DNA of 64,000 nt from M3007 sp037445225 (GTDB lineage: Bacteria > Bacteroidota > Bacteroidia > Chitinophagales > Saprospiraceae). Position 1 is the first letter of the stretch, and each line of letters starts with the position of its first letter. The notes beneath the pieces are model-generated. The model ran no database searches, was not told the origin of the DNA, and was given only the letters and a program-made list of their open reading frames with translations. A program made the translations under genes and the position numbers. Shown piece by piece: positions 8,733 to 19,100 of the stretch. The stretch is taken from assembly GCA_037445225.1 (NCBI GenBank), contig JBBIKW010000013.1, positions 60,741-124,740 of the forward strand. Reading direction: 5' to 3'.

Positions 8733-10547
8733 ATGTCCCGCTCTTTCCTTCTCTGTTTCGCGTTATCTCCTCTGTGGGCGTTTGCCCAGCTTCCCTCTGC
8801 CTGCAATGGAACCGCCACCGTGGTGGCGTGCGAGGAAGTGTGTATCTCCTGTAACTTCGACGGCTATTTTGGCTCTACGGAGGGCTATCCGTCGGGGAAA
8901 GCGACAGATTTTTGCGGCACCATCGAAAATGCCCAGTGGATGGGCTTTATCGCTGGAGCTATTGAGGCCACCTTTACCATCACGCCCAGCAACTGCACCG
9001 ACGGCAACGGCGTGCAGGTGGCGTTGTACGAAGACTGCACCACCCCCCCGCTGGCCTGCGAGAAAGGCCAGGAAAAAGGCGGCAACAAGCCGGTTTCCAT
9101 CAAAGTGGCGCTCACGCCCGGGCACAACTATTTCTTGCTCATCGACGGCTATGCGGGCGACCAGTGCGATTTTTCCGTCAGTGTGACACCCAAAGAGGCG
9201 GTGTATGAGCCGCCTTTAGGCATGGTGCAGCCCAACATCGTGGGCAAGACAGAAGGGTGCCCAGGAGCTGTCTTCACGTACCGCGTCCCGCCAGTGTACG
9301 GCGCTTCAGCATACATCTGGGATGGCCCTCCAGGCACGCTAATTAATGGCCAGCCCGTGCCCGCCACAGTGCCGGCTTCGCAGCAGGGCAACGAGGTGCA
9401 GGTGACGCTGGGCAACCAAAGCGGCAACCTATGCGTGCAGGCCGCCAACTCGTGCCGCCGAAATCCGCCCTGTTCCGGCAGCTTGTACATCCGCGTGCTC
9501 GACGACAGCCATCGCCCCCAACTGCAGACCGACACGGTGGTGGGCATCGGCTGTGTCGACGGCACGGCACGACTGCATGTGGACGTGTTGCCCCCGGTAA
9601 ACTATCTCTACGCTTGGACGAGCGACAGCACCGGGCGGCTTCTGAGCGGAGAAAAAGGTCGCACCGCCTACACCGACCGCTCAGGCACCTACACCTTCAC
9701 CGCCACTGCTGTAGAGACCGGCTGCTCCTCCACCGTGAGCATCCGCGTGGGCGAGCCAGAGTACCCCGAGCAGATCGCGCTCGACATTCGGCATATTTCC
9801 TGCTTTGGAAAAGACGACGGCTTCGTCGAAGTCACCCAAGTGAGCGGCGGAATGACGCCCTACCTGTACGCCTTAGATGGTGGGCCGCTGCAAAACGCCA
9901 CCGAGTTCAGGCGCCTGACGCCGGGAGCGCATCGGCTCACGATACAGACGGCCGATGGCTGCGAGAAAGATACGGTCTTCACCGTATTGGAGCCCGCCGA
10001 CTTGGTGCTCGACCTGCCGCCCGATACCACCATCCATTTAGGCGACCGCATTCAGCTGTGGCGCGACGACATGTTGAGCGACCCTACGCGTCGAAAGCAG
10101 ATAATAGTTAGCCCGCCTCTTACGCCGGAGCAGCTGCTGTGCGATACGTGTCGGTACTTGCCGTTCGTGTCTTTCCGCTACGAGGTGACGGTGCTGGACT
10201 CCAACGGTTGCCGCGCTTACGATACCCGCACGATAGTGGTCGAGCGCGGGCGCCGCGTATATATCCCGAACGCATTTGCTCCTGCCGGCGGCACATACGA
10301 AAACACCGGGCTGCGCCTGTACTGCGGCCCCGATGTGGCGCAGGTGCGCTCTTTCCGCCTCTACGACCGCTGGGGCAGACTGATAGCCGAACGCTATAAC
10401 TTCTTTCCCAGCGACGACGCGCCCATATGGAACGGCGAGCTGGATGGGGAGCGGCTCCCGCCGGCGGTGTTTGCGTATTGGGCAGAGGTGGAGTTCATCG
10501 ATGGAGCAGTAGAGATCTTTAGCGGTGACGTGACGCTGGTGCGCTGA
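8733..10547 (+). CDS. Secreted Ig/SprB-containing protein with T9SS type B (gliding-motility-associated) C-terminal domain
   Basis: A 604-residue protein with a signal peptide (residues 1-18, ending AFA/Q). The N-terminal third is Cys-rich (ACEEVCISC, FDGYFGSTEGYPSG) and resembles the domain preceding Ig-like modules in Bacteroidota surface proteins. Ig-like modules follow, then an SprB-like repeat (about residues 345-430: ISCFGKDDGFVEVTQVSGG ... LTPGAHRLTIQTADGCEKD). The last 90 residues are the type B domain: VYIPNAFAPAGG, RLYDRWGRLI, WNGELDGE and VFAYWAEVEF. The protein is expected outside the outer membrane as a T9SS cargo; no enzymatic domain is visible. It stops 1 bp before the converging glycosyltransferase stop codon, with no room for a separate terminator. 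Confidence 0.9.
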   Translation: MSRSFLLCFALSPLWAFAQLPSACNGTATVVACEEVCISCNFDGYFGSTEGYPSGKATDFCGTIENAQWMGFIAGAIEATFTITPSNCTDGNGVQVALYEDCTTPPLACEKGQEKGGNKPVSIKVALTPGHNYFLLIDGYAGDQCDFSVSVTPKEAVYEPPLGMVQPNIVGKTEGCPGAVFTYRVPPVYGASAYIWDGPPGTLINGQPVPATVPASQQGNEVQVTLGNQSGNLCVQAANSCRRNPPCSGSLYIRVLDDSHRPQLQTDTVVGIGCVDGTARLHVDVLPPVNYLYAWTSDSTGRLLSGEKGRTAYTDRSGTYTFTATAVETGCSSTVSIRVGEPEYPEQIALDIRHISCFGKDDGFVEVTQVSGGMTPYLYALDGGPLQNATEFRRLTPGAHRLTIQTADGCEKDTVFTVLEPADLVLDLPPDTTIHLGDRIQLWRDDMLSDPTRRKQIIVSPPLTPEQLLCDTCRYLPFVSFRYEVTVLDSNGCRAYDTRTIVVERGRRVYIPNAFAPAGGTYENTGLRLYCGPDVAQVRSFRLYDRWGRLIAERYNFFPSDDAPIWNGELDGERLPPAVFAYWAEVEFIDGAVEIFSGDVTLVR

Positions 10548-10548
10548 G

Positions 10549-11742
10549 TTAGGTGCGTGCTGCGATCTGCTGAATCACTGCGATCACTTGTCTTCGGTAG
10601 TGCTCCCAGGAGTACTGCTGTGCGATGCGGGCGGCGCGCTGGCCCATGGCTTGTAGTTCGCTGCGGTTGTCGAGGCAGTGCGAGAGCGCTTCGGCTAAGG
10701 CTCGAGCATCGTCTGCGGGGACGACCCACCCGCCTCCCTGCTCTACGGCTTCGCGGGCGCCGGTGCGCTGGCTCACTACCACTGGCGTGCCGCACGCCAT
10801 GGCCTCTAACACCGTCTGGGCCCACGAGTCGAGCAGAGAGGGAAAGACGAAAAGGTCGGCTTGGCGATATTGCTCTGCCAGGGCGTCGTGGTGCAAGAAG
10901 GGCAGGTAGCGAAAGTGGCCGGAATGCCGACGCAGCAAATCTTCGGCATCGGACATAGGGCCAATAAGGGTGAGCTCTGTCGCTTGCGGCGGCAGCCGCC
11001 GCACGGCTTCGAGCAGCAGCGCCACGCCCTTCCGCCGCGTAAGGGTGCCCACGAACAACAGGCGCAGCGGCCCTTGGCGGCAATATGCCTCCTTGGGTCG
11101 AAAGCGCACCGAATCCACTCCCAGAGGGATGGTGAACAGCCGCTCGGGAGGCCAGCCGTGGCGAAGCATCGATTCGGCCGCAAAGCGCGATAGGGTAAAC
11201 ACGTAGTCCGTATATCCCAGCGCCTCCTCCTTGCGTGGATTGACTTCTTCCACTTCACGGCGCCACTCCGAAGGCGTCATGAAGGCGCGCCCGTATTCGG
11301 CGATGTCGTTGTGGTGTATCTGCGCTAAGTCGAGCACTGTCGGCTTGCCCAGGGTTCGAGCAGCGCGCAAGGTGCGCCGATTGGAATTTTCGTAGGTGAT
11401 GATGAGGTCGAAGGTATACCTGTGCAAGCGTTGGGCTACGGCACCGTCGAACCACTCGTAACCGCGCTTCACTGCGTCCGTTAAGGAGCGGTCGAATAGG
11501 CGATGGAGAAGAAAGCGCCCTGGGAAGTGGTGTATGTAAGGCGTTATCGAGGTGTCAACGGCGCGTTTGTCGAGGTGTTGCCGGAGTCGGGGCGGGAGCA
11601 AGGGCTTCCATCGAGCGATCTTGTTGGGCGAAAACAGGGTGAAAAAGCGCTCTAACGCCTCCGCTTCCTTCAACGCTAAGAGCAGCTGATGGCAGTACTG
11701 ACGGTTGGGATGGGCAACGATGACGCGCATGTTCAAATTCAT
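10549..11742 (-). CDS. Glycosyltransferase family 4 protein
   Basis: A 397-residue GT-B enzyme. The C-terminal nucleotide-sugar domain shows LLFVGTLTRRKGVALLLEAV, the acceptor-switch region FPSLLDSWAQTVLEAMACG, and PVVVSQRTGAREAV, carrying the E-x7-E pattern of GT4. The N-terminal half has IPLGVDSVRFRPKEA just before the linker. It is the last gene of the five-gene minus-strand polysaccharide operon, starting 1 bp after the preceding stop. It probably adds one sugar to a lipid-linked oligosaccharide; donor and linkage cannot be read from sequence. It converges on the type B cargo gene. Confidence 0.92.
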   Translation of the reverse strand: MNLNMRVIVAHPNRQYCHQLLLALKEAEALERFFTLFSPNKIARWKPLLPPRLRQHLDKRAVDTSITPYIHHFPGRFLLHRLFDRSLTDAVKRGYEWFDGAVAQRLHRYTFDLIITYENSNRRTLRAARTLGKPTVLDLAQIHHNDIAEYGRAFMTPSEWRREVEEVNPRKEEALGYTDYVFTLSRFAAESMLRHGWPPERLFTIPLGVDSVRFRPKEAYCRQGPLRLLFVGTLTRRKGVALLLEAVRRLPPQATELTLIGPMSDAEDLLRRHSGHFRYLPFLHHDALAEQYRQADLFVFPSLLDSWAQTVLEAMACGTPVVVSQRTGAREAVEQGGGWVVPADDARALAEALSHCLDNRSELQAMGQRAARIAQQYSWEHYRRQVIAVIQQIAART

Positions 11743-11743
11743 G

Positions 11744-12934
11744 TCAGCTCCGAAGTAGAGCCTCTTCTAAATTTCGAAGGGTTACGGAGTAGTCGTAGTG
11801 CGCTACTATCTCCCGAGAGGCTCTTCCCATGGCCTGTAGCTGGTCGGGCGGCAAGGTGAGCAAATGGTGCAGGTATCGGCTCAAGGTGTTTACGTCGCCG
11901 CAGGGGAAGATAAACCCGTTGCGGCCCGGCACACATAAGTCGGCCGCACAACCCGTGAGGTCGGAGAGGAGCACCGGCAGGGCAAAGTTCATCGCTTCGT
12001 TGGTAGAGAGCCCCCACGTCTCGCCTATGCCGGAGCACATGACGTAAATGTCGGCAGCGGCGTAGTACTGCGCTATGGTGCTCTGGTTGACGAAACCCGC
12101 TATTCGCATTGCCTGAGCGATATCCAGCTGCTGTGCGCGCTCCTGAATGTGGGCGCGAAGGATGCCGTCGCCCACGTAAAGCAGAAAAGCGTCGGGCACG
12201 CGAGCGCGGTGAAAGGCCTCCAGCAAGTCGATGGGGCGCTTCTTAGGGATGAGCTTTCCCGAAAACAGCACAATGCGCCCCTTTTCAGGTAGTCCCAATT
12301 GGCGCCGCAAGGCAGCCTTTTTATCCCTTAGCACACTCCACGCTTCGGAAAAGCGCGCGTTATCTACGCTGTAAGGCGTGAAGAGGAGTTGTTCTTCGGG
12401 CACGCCGTAGGCCCGATAAAAGCGGCGGTTGCCCTCTCCAATGTACAGGAAGTAATCCACAAAGCGAAAGAGCCCTTTCCCTAAGAGCAGTCGCTTCATC
12501 CAGCGCTTCCACCGAGGCAACTGCTGCTCCTGAACATAGTGGCTTTCGCCGCGAAGACAGACGCAGTGCCCTATCGCTTTGCTCCAAACGATGGCCAGCA
12601 CGTGCGTGAAATACCCCCACCCGTGCACGACGACCACGCCGCGCGGCGATTGCCACAGCGGTCGCAGGATGCTGGGATTGACTAAGCTCCAAAACCCACT
12701 TATCGAACGGCGTTTGCCGCGCCAATTGGGCAGAAAAGTGCTCGAATAGTCCTCCAACAAGGGGATATCCCACCGAACGACTTGATCAAACCCTGGGTCT
12801 TTTGCGCTTTCATCAATGCCTTGTCGGCTGCAGTACAGCACTTGGACGTCGAAGGTGCCGCGCTGGGCGAGCCGGCGAACCATCGGAGCGAAGTATTGGA
12901 TAGGGTGGGAATAGACGAAGATTAGCGGCTTCAT
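11744..12934 (-). CDS. Glycosyltransferase family 4 protein
   Basis: A 396-residue GT4-type enzyme: IVLFSGKLIPKKRPIDLLEAF at the start of the donor domain, DAFLLYVGDG, and GETWGLSTNEAMNFALPV with the expected glutamates, followed by LLSDLTGCAADL. Its start overlaps the upstream polymerase-like gene by ATGA (12931-12934), indicating translational coupling. The N-terminus begins with a cytosolic Rossmann strand (KPLIFVYSHPIQYF) and lacks a signal peptide. Function: transfer of a sugar during surface polysaccharide assembly; the specificity is unknown. Confidence 0.92.
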   Translation of the reverse strand: MKPLIFVYSHPIQYFAPMVRRLAQRGTFDVQVLYCSRQGIDESAKDPGFDQVVRWDIPLLEDYSSTFLPNWRGKRRSISGFWSLVNPSILRPLWQSPRGVVVVHGWGYFTHVLAIVWSKAIGHCVCLRGESHYVQEQQLPRWKRWMKRLLLGKGLFRFVDYFLYIGEGNRRFYRAYGVPEEQLLFTPYSVDNARFSEAWSVLRDKKAALRRQLGLPEKGRIVLFSGKLIPKKRPIDLLEAFHRARVPDAFLLYVGDGILRAHIQERAQQLDIAQAMRIAGFVNQSTIAQYYAAADIYVMCSGIGETWGLSTNEAMNFALPVLLSDLTGCAADLCVPGRNGFIFPCGDVNTLSRYLHHLLTLPPDQLQAMGRASREIVAHYDYSVTLRNLEEALLRS

Positions 12935-14217
12935 AGCGCGTCGTTCGCAGATAGGGCGCGTCGGTAGCTCCAGTCCAAGGCGGTGATTCCTAAGATAGAA
13001 AAAATCGCGTTGTAGACGTTGAAGACCGTGGGTACGAAAAGGGTGATGAGCACCAGCAGGAGAATTTTAGCCGCCAGGGGTATCTGCAGGTGGCTCAACA
13101 GCAACCATAACAAGCCGATGCGGAGGAAAAACAGCAGGTACCCTCCTTCCAATACGATGCGTTCGGGCTCTTCCTCATAGCCGCCATATTGCAGCATAAA
13201 GTACGACTCGCCCCACAGGGCTCGAGCGCCTTGGTATGTACCGCCTAAGCCAGCTCCTAAGAGCGCATAGTCTCCCTTGAAGTCGATCACCTCTTGAATG
13301 ACACCTATGGTTCGGCGCCCGTATTCGGCATCGCGAAAGCCGTCCTCAATCCGGGAGGCAAAGTTGGCCCAAGACTGCTGGAGGAAGGGCGTCGTCTCAA
13401 ACAACCCAATGGCTCCAATACTTCCAAAGAAAAAAACAAAGAGCAGTCGGTGGAAAGCAATGCGGCGCAGTAGGTGTGCATAAGTGAATAGGGCAAACAG
13501 AAGGGTAAACACTAAGCTGAGACGCCCGCCAGAAAGCAGGCTGCATACGATGCCGACGCCCACCAGCACACTCACCAGACCCACGCGACGCTTCCAGACG
13601 GCTATGCTCCAGGTCCATAAGTTCATAAAGAGCAACCAAGCCGCATACCCCGAAACAAAGCTGAACGTACCAGTGACGCGCGCCGCCTCTCCGACAAAGG
13701 CAACGCTTGTGGTCACCTCTGTAGCGTAGCGGTTGATGAAGTGCATGCGCGGAAGGCTATACTGCGCCACCGAAAGCCCTACCTCCACGACCAAGGTGAG
13801 CCATATCCATCCGTGTAGCCGATCCCAACAGTAGAGCGAGCGATTTTCTAAATAGTGAAATCCAACGAGCCACCATCCTAAGTGCAACAAGATGCCGAAC
13901 AGGCCGTGGTATATAGTCTGGTTGAGCGGGTTGAAGGCCATCAGCGCCAACAAGACCCCGGTTATCAGCACTATGGGCATGTACTGGCGGCGTTTGCCGG
14001 GAGCGAAGAGATAGAAAGCCCACGGCAGCAGTATTTGTCCTAAGAGCAGCGCATCGCTGACGGGGCCACCCATGAGCACCCACTTGCGCACCGCTCCGGT
14101 GAAGGTAGTGTAGAGCAACAAGAAGAGCAGCCACCGCGTCAGGTGACGGCGCTGGCGAGCCAGAAGTGCCTCGGAAGCCAAAGGTCGAGTGGTCGAATTC
14201 ACATGCGCCGGAACCAT
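12931..14217 (-). CDS. Polytopic membrane protein, probable O-antigen ligase/polymerase-like
   Basis: A 428-residue integral membrane protein with about 10-12 hydrophobic helices, such as LTRWLLFLLLYTTF, the stretch near residue 90 and VLVGVGIVCSLLSGGRLSLVF. A large soluble loop occupies about residues 280-345 (FASRIEDGFRDAEYGRRTIG ... GAGLGGTYQGARALWG). This topology, with a big periplasmic loop and a position between glycosyltransferases, fits the O-antigen ligase/Wzy polymerase superfamily. The family is too divergent to tell polymerase from ligase by eye. It overlaps the next glycosyltransferase by 4 bp and starts 3 bp after the previous gene. Confidence 0.75.
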   Translation of the reverse strand: MVPAHVNSTTRPLASEALLARQRRHLTRWLLFLLLYTTFTGAVRKWVLMGGPVSDALLLGQILLPWAFYLFAPGKRRQYMPIVLITGVLLALMAFNPLNQTIYHGLFGILLHLGWWLVGFHYLENRSLYCWDRLHGWIWLTLVVEVGLSVAQYSLPRMHFINRYATEVTTSVAFVGEAARVTGTFSFVSGYAAWLLFMNLWTWSIAVWKRRVGLVSVLVGVGIVCSLLSGGRLSLVFTLLFALFTYAHLLRRIAFHRLLFVFFFGSIGAIGLFETTPFLQQSWANFASRIEDGFRDAEYGRRTIGVIQEVIDFKGDYALLGAGLGGTYQGARALWGESYFMLQYGGYEEEPERIVLEGGYLLFFLRIGLLWLLLSHLQIPLAAKILLLVLITLFVPTVFNVYNAIFSILGITALDWSYRRALSANDAL

Positions 14218-14220
14218 GGA

Positions 14221-15225
14221 TCAGCGGATGATTTCAGACAGCACGGCTAAGTAGCGTTGGGCAATGGCTTCGCGCCGATGACAGCTGAGATGCGCCGCTA
14301 CTCGGTCAGCGTCGGGCAGTACCTCAAAGGGGCGCTCCCAAATGCCCTCGATCGCATCGGCCAATGCGGCGGCATCGCCAGGAGGGAAGAGCAAGCCCAA
14401 GCCGCCTAAGGCCTCCGGCAGCCCACCGGTATGGGAGGCGACAACCACACAACCGCAGGCCAACCCTTCCAACGCTACGATGCCGAAGGGCTCTGGCCAG
14501 ACCGACGGCACCACCAACACGCGGTGCCGCTGCAACAGGGCGCTGAGCTCCTTGCCGCGTTTGGCTCCCATAAACACGACCCATTTGCTCAGGCCGTGCT
14601 GGGCAGCCAACGAGTGCAGGGCCGTCTCCTCTGGCCCTTCGCCCACCACCGTCAACTGCAGCATCTTACCGCGCGCATGCAGCTGCACCAGCGCCTGCAG
14701 CAACACATCTGCCCCCTTATCCGACACCAAGCGCCCTACGAAGATGAGGTCGCCCGTGCGAAAAACCCACGGCTGCCCGTTATAAAACGTGCCTTCGTCA
14801 TACGGGTTGGGTATCACGACAGCAGTACCGCCCAAATGCGCAGCCAAATGGGCACTGCAGCAGATGTTGCGCCGCGCCAAGTGTCGCGCTACCCACACCT
14901 TGACTCGTCCGCGCCAGTCGGCACCGTAAGGCGTTTGATGCGATACCGCCCAGGGGCGCCCCGACATCAGCACCAACGGCAACCCCTTGATACTCACATT
15001 GAACATCAATACGGCGTCGGCACAGTGCATGGCCGCCCACGCCTTTACCCAGCTCGCTTTCCGCAGCACGCAAAAGGGAAAGGCGTCGGGCGCATCCGCA
15101 GGCGTCTGGCACACTATGGTAACCTCACATCCGAGCTGAACAAGGGCGTGGGCTACGTACAAGACTACGTGCTCTAACCCACCGACGAGGGGGAAAAAAT
15201 TGGGCGAATACAGGACGATCTTCAT
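14221..15225 (-). CDS. Glycosyltransferase family 4 protein
   Basis: A 334-residue GT-B enzyme. The start at 15225 gives MKIVLYSPNFFPLVGGLEH, the normal GT4 N-terminus with an acceptor-site Gly-Gly. An upstream in-frame start (15276) would add 17 residues with no family match. The donor domain has DLIFVGRLVSDKGADVLLQAL, LTVVGEGPEE, and SVWPEPFGIVALEGLACG with E-x7-E, then VVASHTGGLPEALGG. The protein is shorter than its operon neighbours but complete. It lies second in the operon, after the methyltransferase. Donor and acceptor are unknown. Confidence 0.9.
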   Translation of the reverse strand: MKIVLYSPNFFPLVGGLEHVVLYVAHALVQLGCEVTIVCQTPADAPDAFPFCVLRKASWVKAWAAMHCADAVLMFNVSIKGLPLVLMSGRPWAVSHQTPYGADWRGRVKVWVARHLARRNICCSAHLAAHLGGTAVVIPNPYDEGTFYNGQPWVFRTGDLIFVGRLVSDKGADVLLQALVQLHARGKMLQLTVVGEGPEETALHSLAAQHGLSKWVVFMGAKRGKELSALLQRHRVLVVPSVWPEPFGIVALEGLACGCVVVASHTGGLPEALGGLGLLFPPGDAAALADAIEGIWERPFEVLPDADRVAAHLSCHRREAIAQRYLAVLSEIIR

Positions 15226-15284
15226 GCGGGTGGTGGCCAAGCGCATCGCGTCAAGTCGGCTCGCACAAAGATGCATCGAGCTCG

Positions 15285-15923
15285 CTATTGTTTGCGAAAA
15301 AGGGCGCCGAAATTCGCCGAGAAGAGCGCTCCCCCTATGCGCACGCGGGTATGCAGCAGCGGCAACGCATCGGCGTTGGAGTAGCGAAACCCCAGCAGCA
15401 TCAAGTCGTTTTCCTTAGCTATGCGGCGAAGATCTGTCTGCAGGACAGGGGTGATGTGCGCCGGATAGGAGAAGTCCTGGAAGGCGCGGTGTTGCCCTTT
15501 GAACAGAAAAAGGAGCCGACTAAATAGCGATAGGTTGTTGGGGGTGGTAAGCCACAGGTATCCGCCGTCTTTCAGGACTCGCCGAGCCTCTCGAAAAAAA
15601 TGGCGTGGGTTCTCCAAGTGCTCGATTACCTCGATGGCTACTGCAATATCAACGCAGGCCTCTTCGAGCGGCCATCGCTCGTTGAGGTCGGTCGTGCAGA
15701 TCGCCGTATTTTCCTCACATGCCCGGGGGAGTGAACTGTCCAAGGCGTATACCTTTCGGCATCGGCGACTCAAATAGCGCGTAAAAAGGCCAGCGCCTGC
15801 GCCGATATCGAGCGCGGTGACCTCTTCCCAAGGCAAGGGAAGCCGCTCCAGTGCCTGCCGGCTCATCGCGTAGATGTCGCTGTTTGAGCGGCCGTCGCTC
15901 TGTTTTCCGAGTAGGAAAGCCAT
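15285..15923 (-). CDS. Class I SAM-dependent methyltransferase
   Basis: A 212-residue protein with the Rossmann methyltransferase motifs: motif I DIGAGAGLF (about residues 40-48), motif II KVYALDSS, motif IV DIAVAIEVIEHLENP, and LKDGGYLWLTTPN as motif VI. This pattern is Methyltransf_11/UbiE-like. As first gene of the polysaccharide operon it most likely methylates a sugar or lipid carrier intermediate, though similar folds methylate many small molecules. It starts at ATG 15923; the 59-bp gap to the next gene is the largest inside the operon. Confidence 0.88.
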   Translation of the reverse strand: MAFLLGKQSDGRSNSDIYAMSRQALERLPLPWEEVTALDIGAGAGLFTRYLSRRCRKVYALDSSLPRACEENTAICTTDLNERWPLEEACVDIAVAIEVIEHLENPRHFFREARRVLKDGGYLWLTTPNNLSLFSRLLFLFKGQHRAFQDFSYPAHITPVLQTDLRRIAKENDLMLLGFRYSNADALPLLHTRVRIGGALFSANFGALFRKQ

Positions 15924-16135
15924 GGCTTATTTTCGGCAATCGAGTGCAAAGGAAAAACAGCTTAGGTAGTATTGAAGGCGGAAATGCGCATTCTTAGCGA
16001 TCCTATTGGGCAACGGGCAGCGAGAGGCTGCTGCTTTCGCTCTTCTACGGAGAAAAGGCCGGATGGCAATTTCTCGTACCTTTGTCTCTGCGCCGTTAAC
16101 CGATTTACATTGCAGCGAAAAAGTATAATCGACGC
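15924..16135. other. Divergent intergenic region with a -7-like box
   Basis: A 212-bp gap between the polysaccharide operon and the SprB adhesin. TACCTTTG at 16077-16084 (plus strand) matches the Bacteroidota -7 box TAnnTTTG, but no TTG lies 19 bp upstream. It is a weak promoter candidate for the adhesin gene. No other structure was seen. Confidence 0.35.
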
Positions 16136-19100
16136 ATGAACTGGAACGCATTCCCAGGGCTGATGCGATGGGGGTGGATGCCTATCGCGTGTTTTTTCTT
16201 GAGTTTCTCGAGCGGCCGAGCGTTGGCGTTGGGGCGGTCAGCGCACCTGCAGTCCGACTCCTGCCTGCGCCCTGAGCTCTTGTTTGCCGACCAAATCACC
16301 GACTCTACCGCTCGGCTGACGTGGACGGATGTCGGCGACCGCTACGAAATAGAGCTGGTGCCGGGAGGACAGAGCTTTTCAGGGAACCCCACCCTGGCGA
16401 TAGACGTAGACCCACCATATGCCGTTACTCAGCTGACTCCAGGGCGCAACTACCGCTTTCGCGTGCGCACAGTGTGCAACGACTCTACCTTTAGCGAGTG
16501 GTCGGTGCCGCGCAGCTTTACTACGGCGCTCAACAACGCCCGCCCTTGTCCGCTCAACTTGGCGCTGCGCGACACCTCTTGCAGCAACCCTCAGGTATTT
16601 CCACTCTATGTAGATGCCGCTCCGGGAACCCAATTGGGCACAGATGTATTACTGCATGCCGTTCGGATTGCAGTAGAGCATCCGCACCGCGCCGACCTTC
16701 GCATTAGCTTGGTAGCGCCCGATGGAACGCGCGTTCGACTGGTGGACGGGCTAAACCCGGGTGACCGAAATCTCGGCCAACCATTGACCGACCCCACGGT
16801 CTGTTGGCCCTTCGTAGAACTCACCGACAATGCCGACCTTGCCCGCCCTTGGAGTGCGGCCGCGGAAAAGGACGACGTTACCGGATACTTCCTGCCGCTC
16901 GACTCCTTGTCCTCAGTGCACAACGGACAAAATCCCGTAGGTCTTTGGCAGGTCGAAATATGCGACGAAGGAGTCGGCAGTACGGGTCGGCTTCGGCTGT
17001 TTCAGCTGGTTTTTTCTCCAGTAGGTTGTCTGTCGGCACCTGTGCCGAGCGCGGTGGCGGCAAATGAGACCGGCGCCGAAATCGCCTGGGTTCCGGATGC
17101 CTCGGGCGACTCTCTGATATTGGAGTACGGCTTGGCGGGCTTTGTTCCGGGCGACCAAGCCACAGCAGGACTTGGTGGCACGGTGGTGCTGCTGCCACCG
17201 GGAGCCTCCTCCTGGACACTGAGCGCCCTACAGCCGCTGCGCCACTACGAGGCATACCTGCGGCGCCGCTGCAGCACCGGGCTGTGGAGTGCCAACTCGG
17301 TGCGCGCGGCCTTCTTTACCAACTGCCCACCCGCCTTGTTGGCCACATTTGAACCCATGCCCGTCTGCCCAGCAGATTGCGCTGAGCCGTGTCCGCTGAG
17401 CGGCGAGTGGCGAAACATCTCTCAAGACGACCTCGAGTGGCGGGTCTTTTCCGGCCCAGGGCTCACCTTCCCCACGGCAGGCCCGGCAGCAGCGGCTGAA
17501 GGGGAACACTACCTGTACTTCCGAAACGCCTGCGCTCCCTCAGGTACCGCTGGAAAGACCGCCCTCCTTCGCTCGCGTTGTTTGCAAGTAGACGCGCCGT
17601 CAACACAGCCCTGCCACTTTTCCCTCGACCTATACATGAATACGACCTCCGGGCAGATGGGCGCCTTGGCACTCCAAGCCTCTACCGACGGCGGGCAGAC
17701 GTGGAAAACCCTCGCCGAATGGAGCGGCAACCGTGGCAAGCGCTGGCGCCGCGAATACGTCGACCTGAGCGAGTGCGACGGACAAGTAGTGGCTTTTCAG
17801 CTCGTCGCCTCCAGCGCATTAGGCGCCTTTGGCGACATCGCGGTAGACAATATTGCTTTCTATGGGACCAAAGTCGCCAACGTGCCCGAATACGTCTTTT
17901 ATCGGGATGCCGATGGCGACGGCTTCGGCGACGATGCCGTGCGCGTAGTGTCGTGCTACCCGTTTTCCCCGCCAGGCTTTGTATCTCAGGGTGGAGACTG
18001 CGACGACACCGCTGCTTACATCTATCCAGGCGCGCCGGAAATCCTGTGCAACCAGATGGACGAAAACTGCAACGGGATGGCCGACGACGGCGCCATCACG
18101 CCGCCCACAGCACCGCCCTCTCCGTCTATCTGTGCCGGCCAAGCAGTAGTGCTTACTGCCCCCGGGACGCCGCTGGGTACCTTCTATTGGTACAACCAAT
18201 CCACAGGCGGCACTCCCATCGCCGCAGGGCCCTCGCTCTCTTTACCGCTGCTGGAGAACACGCGCACCGTCTTTTTGGCCGATTCTATGACGGGGCCCCA
18301 AGCCGGCTGCTCCAGCCCTCGTGTTCCGGCAACAGTAACGGTGCATCCCAACCCGGCGCTCCAGCCGCTCCAAGGGCCGACGCTTTGTCTGGGCACCTCC
18401 TTTGACCTGAGTCAGATCATCCCTACCGATACCGCCAACACCGGCGGTGTGCTGACCTACCACGCAGCGGCACCGCCTACGGCGGCCAACCAGCTGTCGA
18501 CCACCGTCGTAAAGCCCAGCTTCACGGCGCTCTATTACGTCAAGAGCACCACTGCCTTCGGCTGCAGCGATTTCGAGCCAATAACGGTGACGGTTATTCC
18601 CAGCCCAGAGGTATCTATCCTTCCGGGCGACTCCGTGGCGGTGTGCCGGACAAGAACGGTACAACTACAGGCTGTGGAAGCAGGGGTAGGAAAGCCGCCT
18701 ATTGCCTACTCCTGGAGCAATGGGCTCACGCTTCCCTCTATACCCGTCTCTGTAGGCAACACCCCCGGCGCCGTCCAGACTTATACGGTGACTGCCACCG
18801 ACGCTAACGGCTGCACAGCGACCGACTCTGTGCGCGTGCATACGCTGAACAACGTCACCCAGACGGCCATCACCTTGGTGCAGAACGTCAGCACGTGCGG
18901 CGGCAGCGACGGCCACATCGAGCTCACGCCGCTTAACGGCACGCCGCCCTATACCTTCAAGTGGGCGGGAGGCATGCTGAGCGGCGTCACAGGTACAGGC
19001 GCCCTTACAGGGCTGACGCAGGGCAGCTATCGCGTTACCATCACCGACGCCTCTGGCGGTGGCTGTTCGATGGTGATGCCGCAGATAGTTATCAACGCGC

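Noticed and set aside
16077..16084. TACCTTTG as a full promoter for the adhesin gene
   Set aside because: No TTG at the expected distance upstream; listed only as a weak -7 box.
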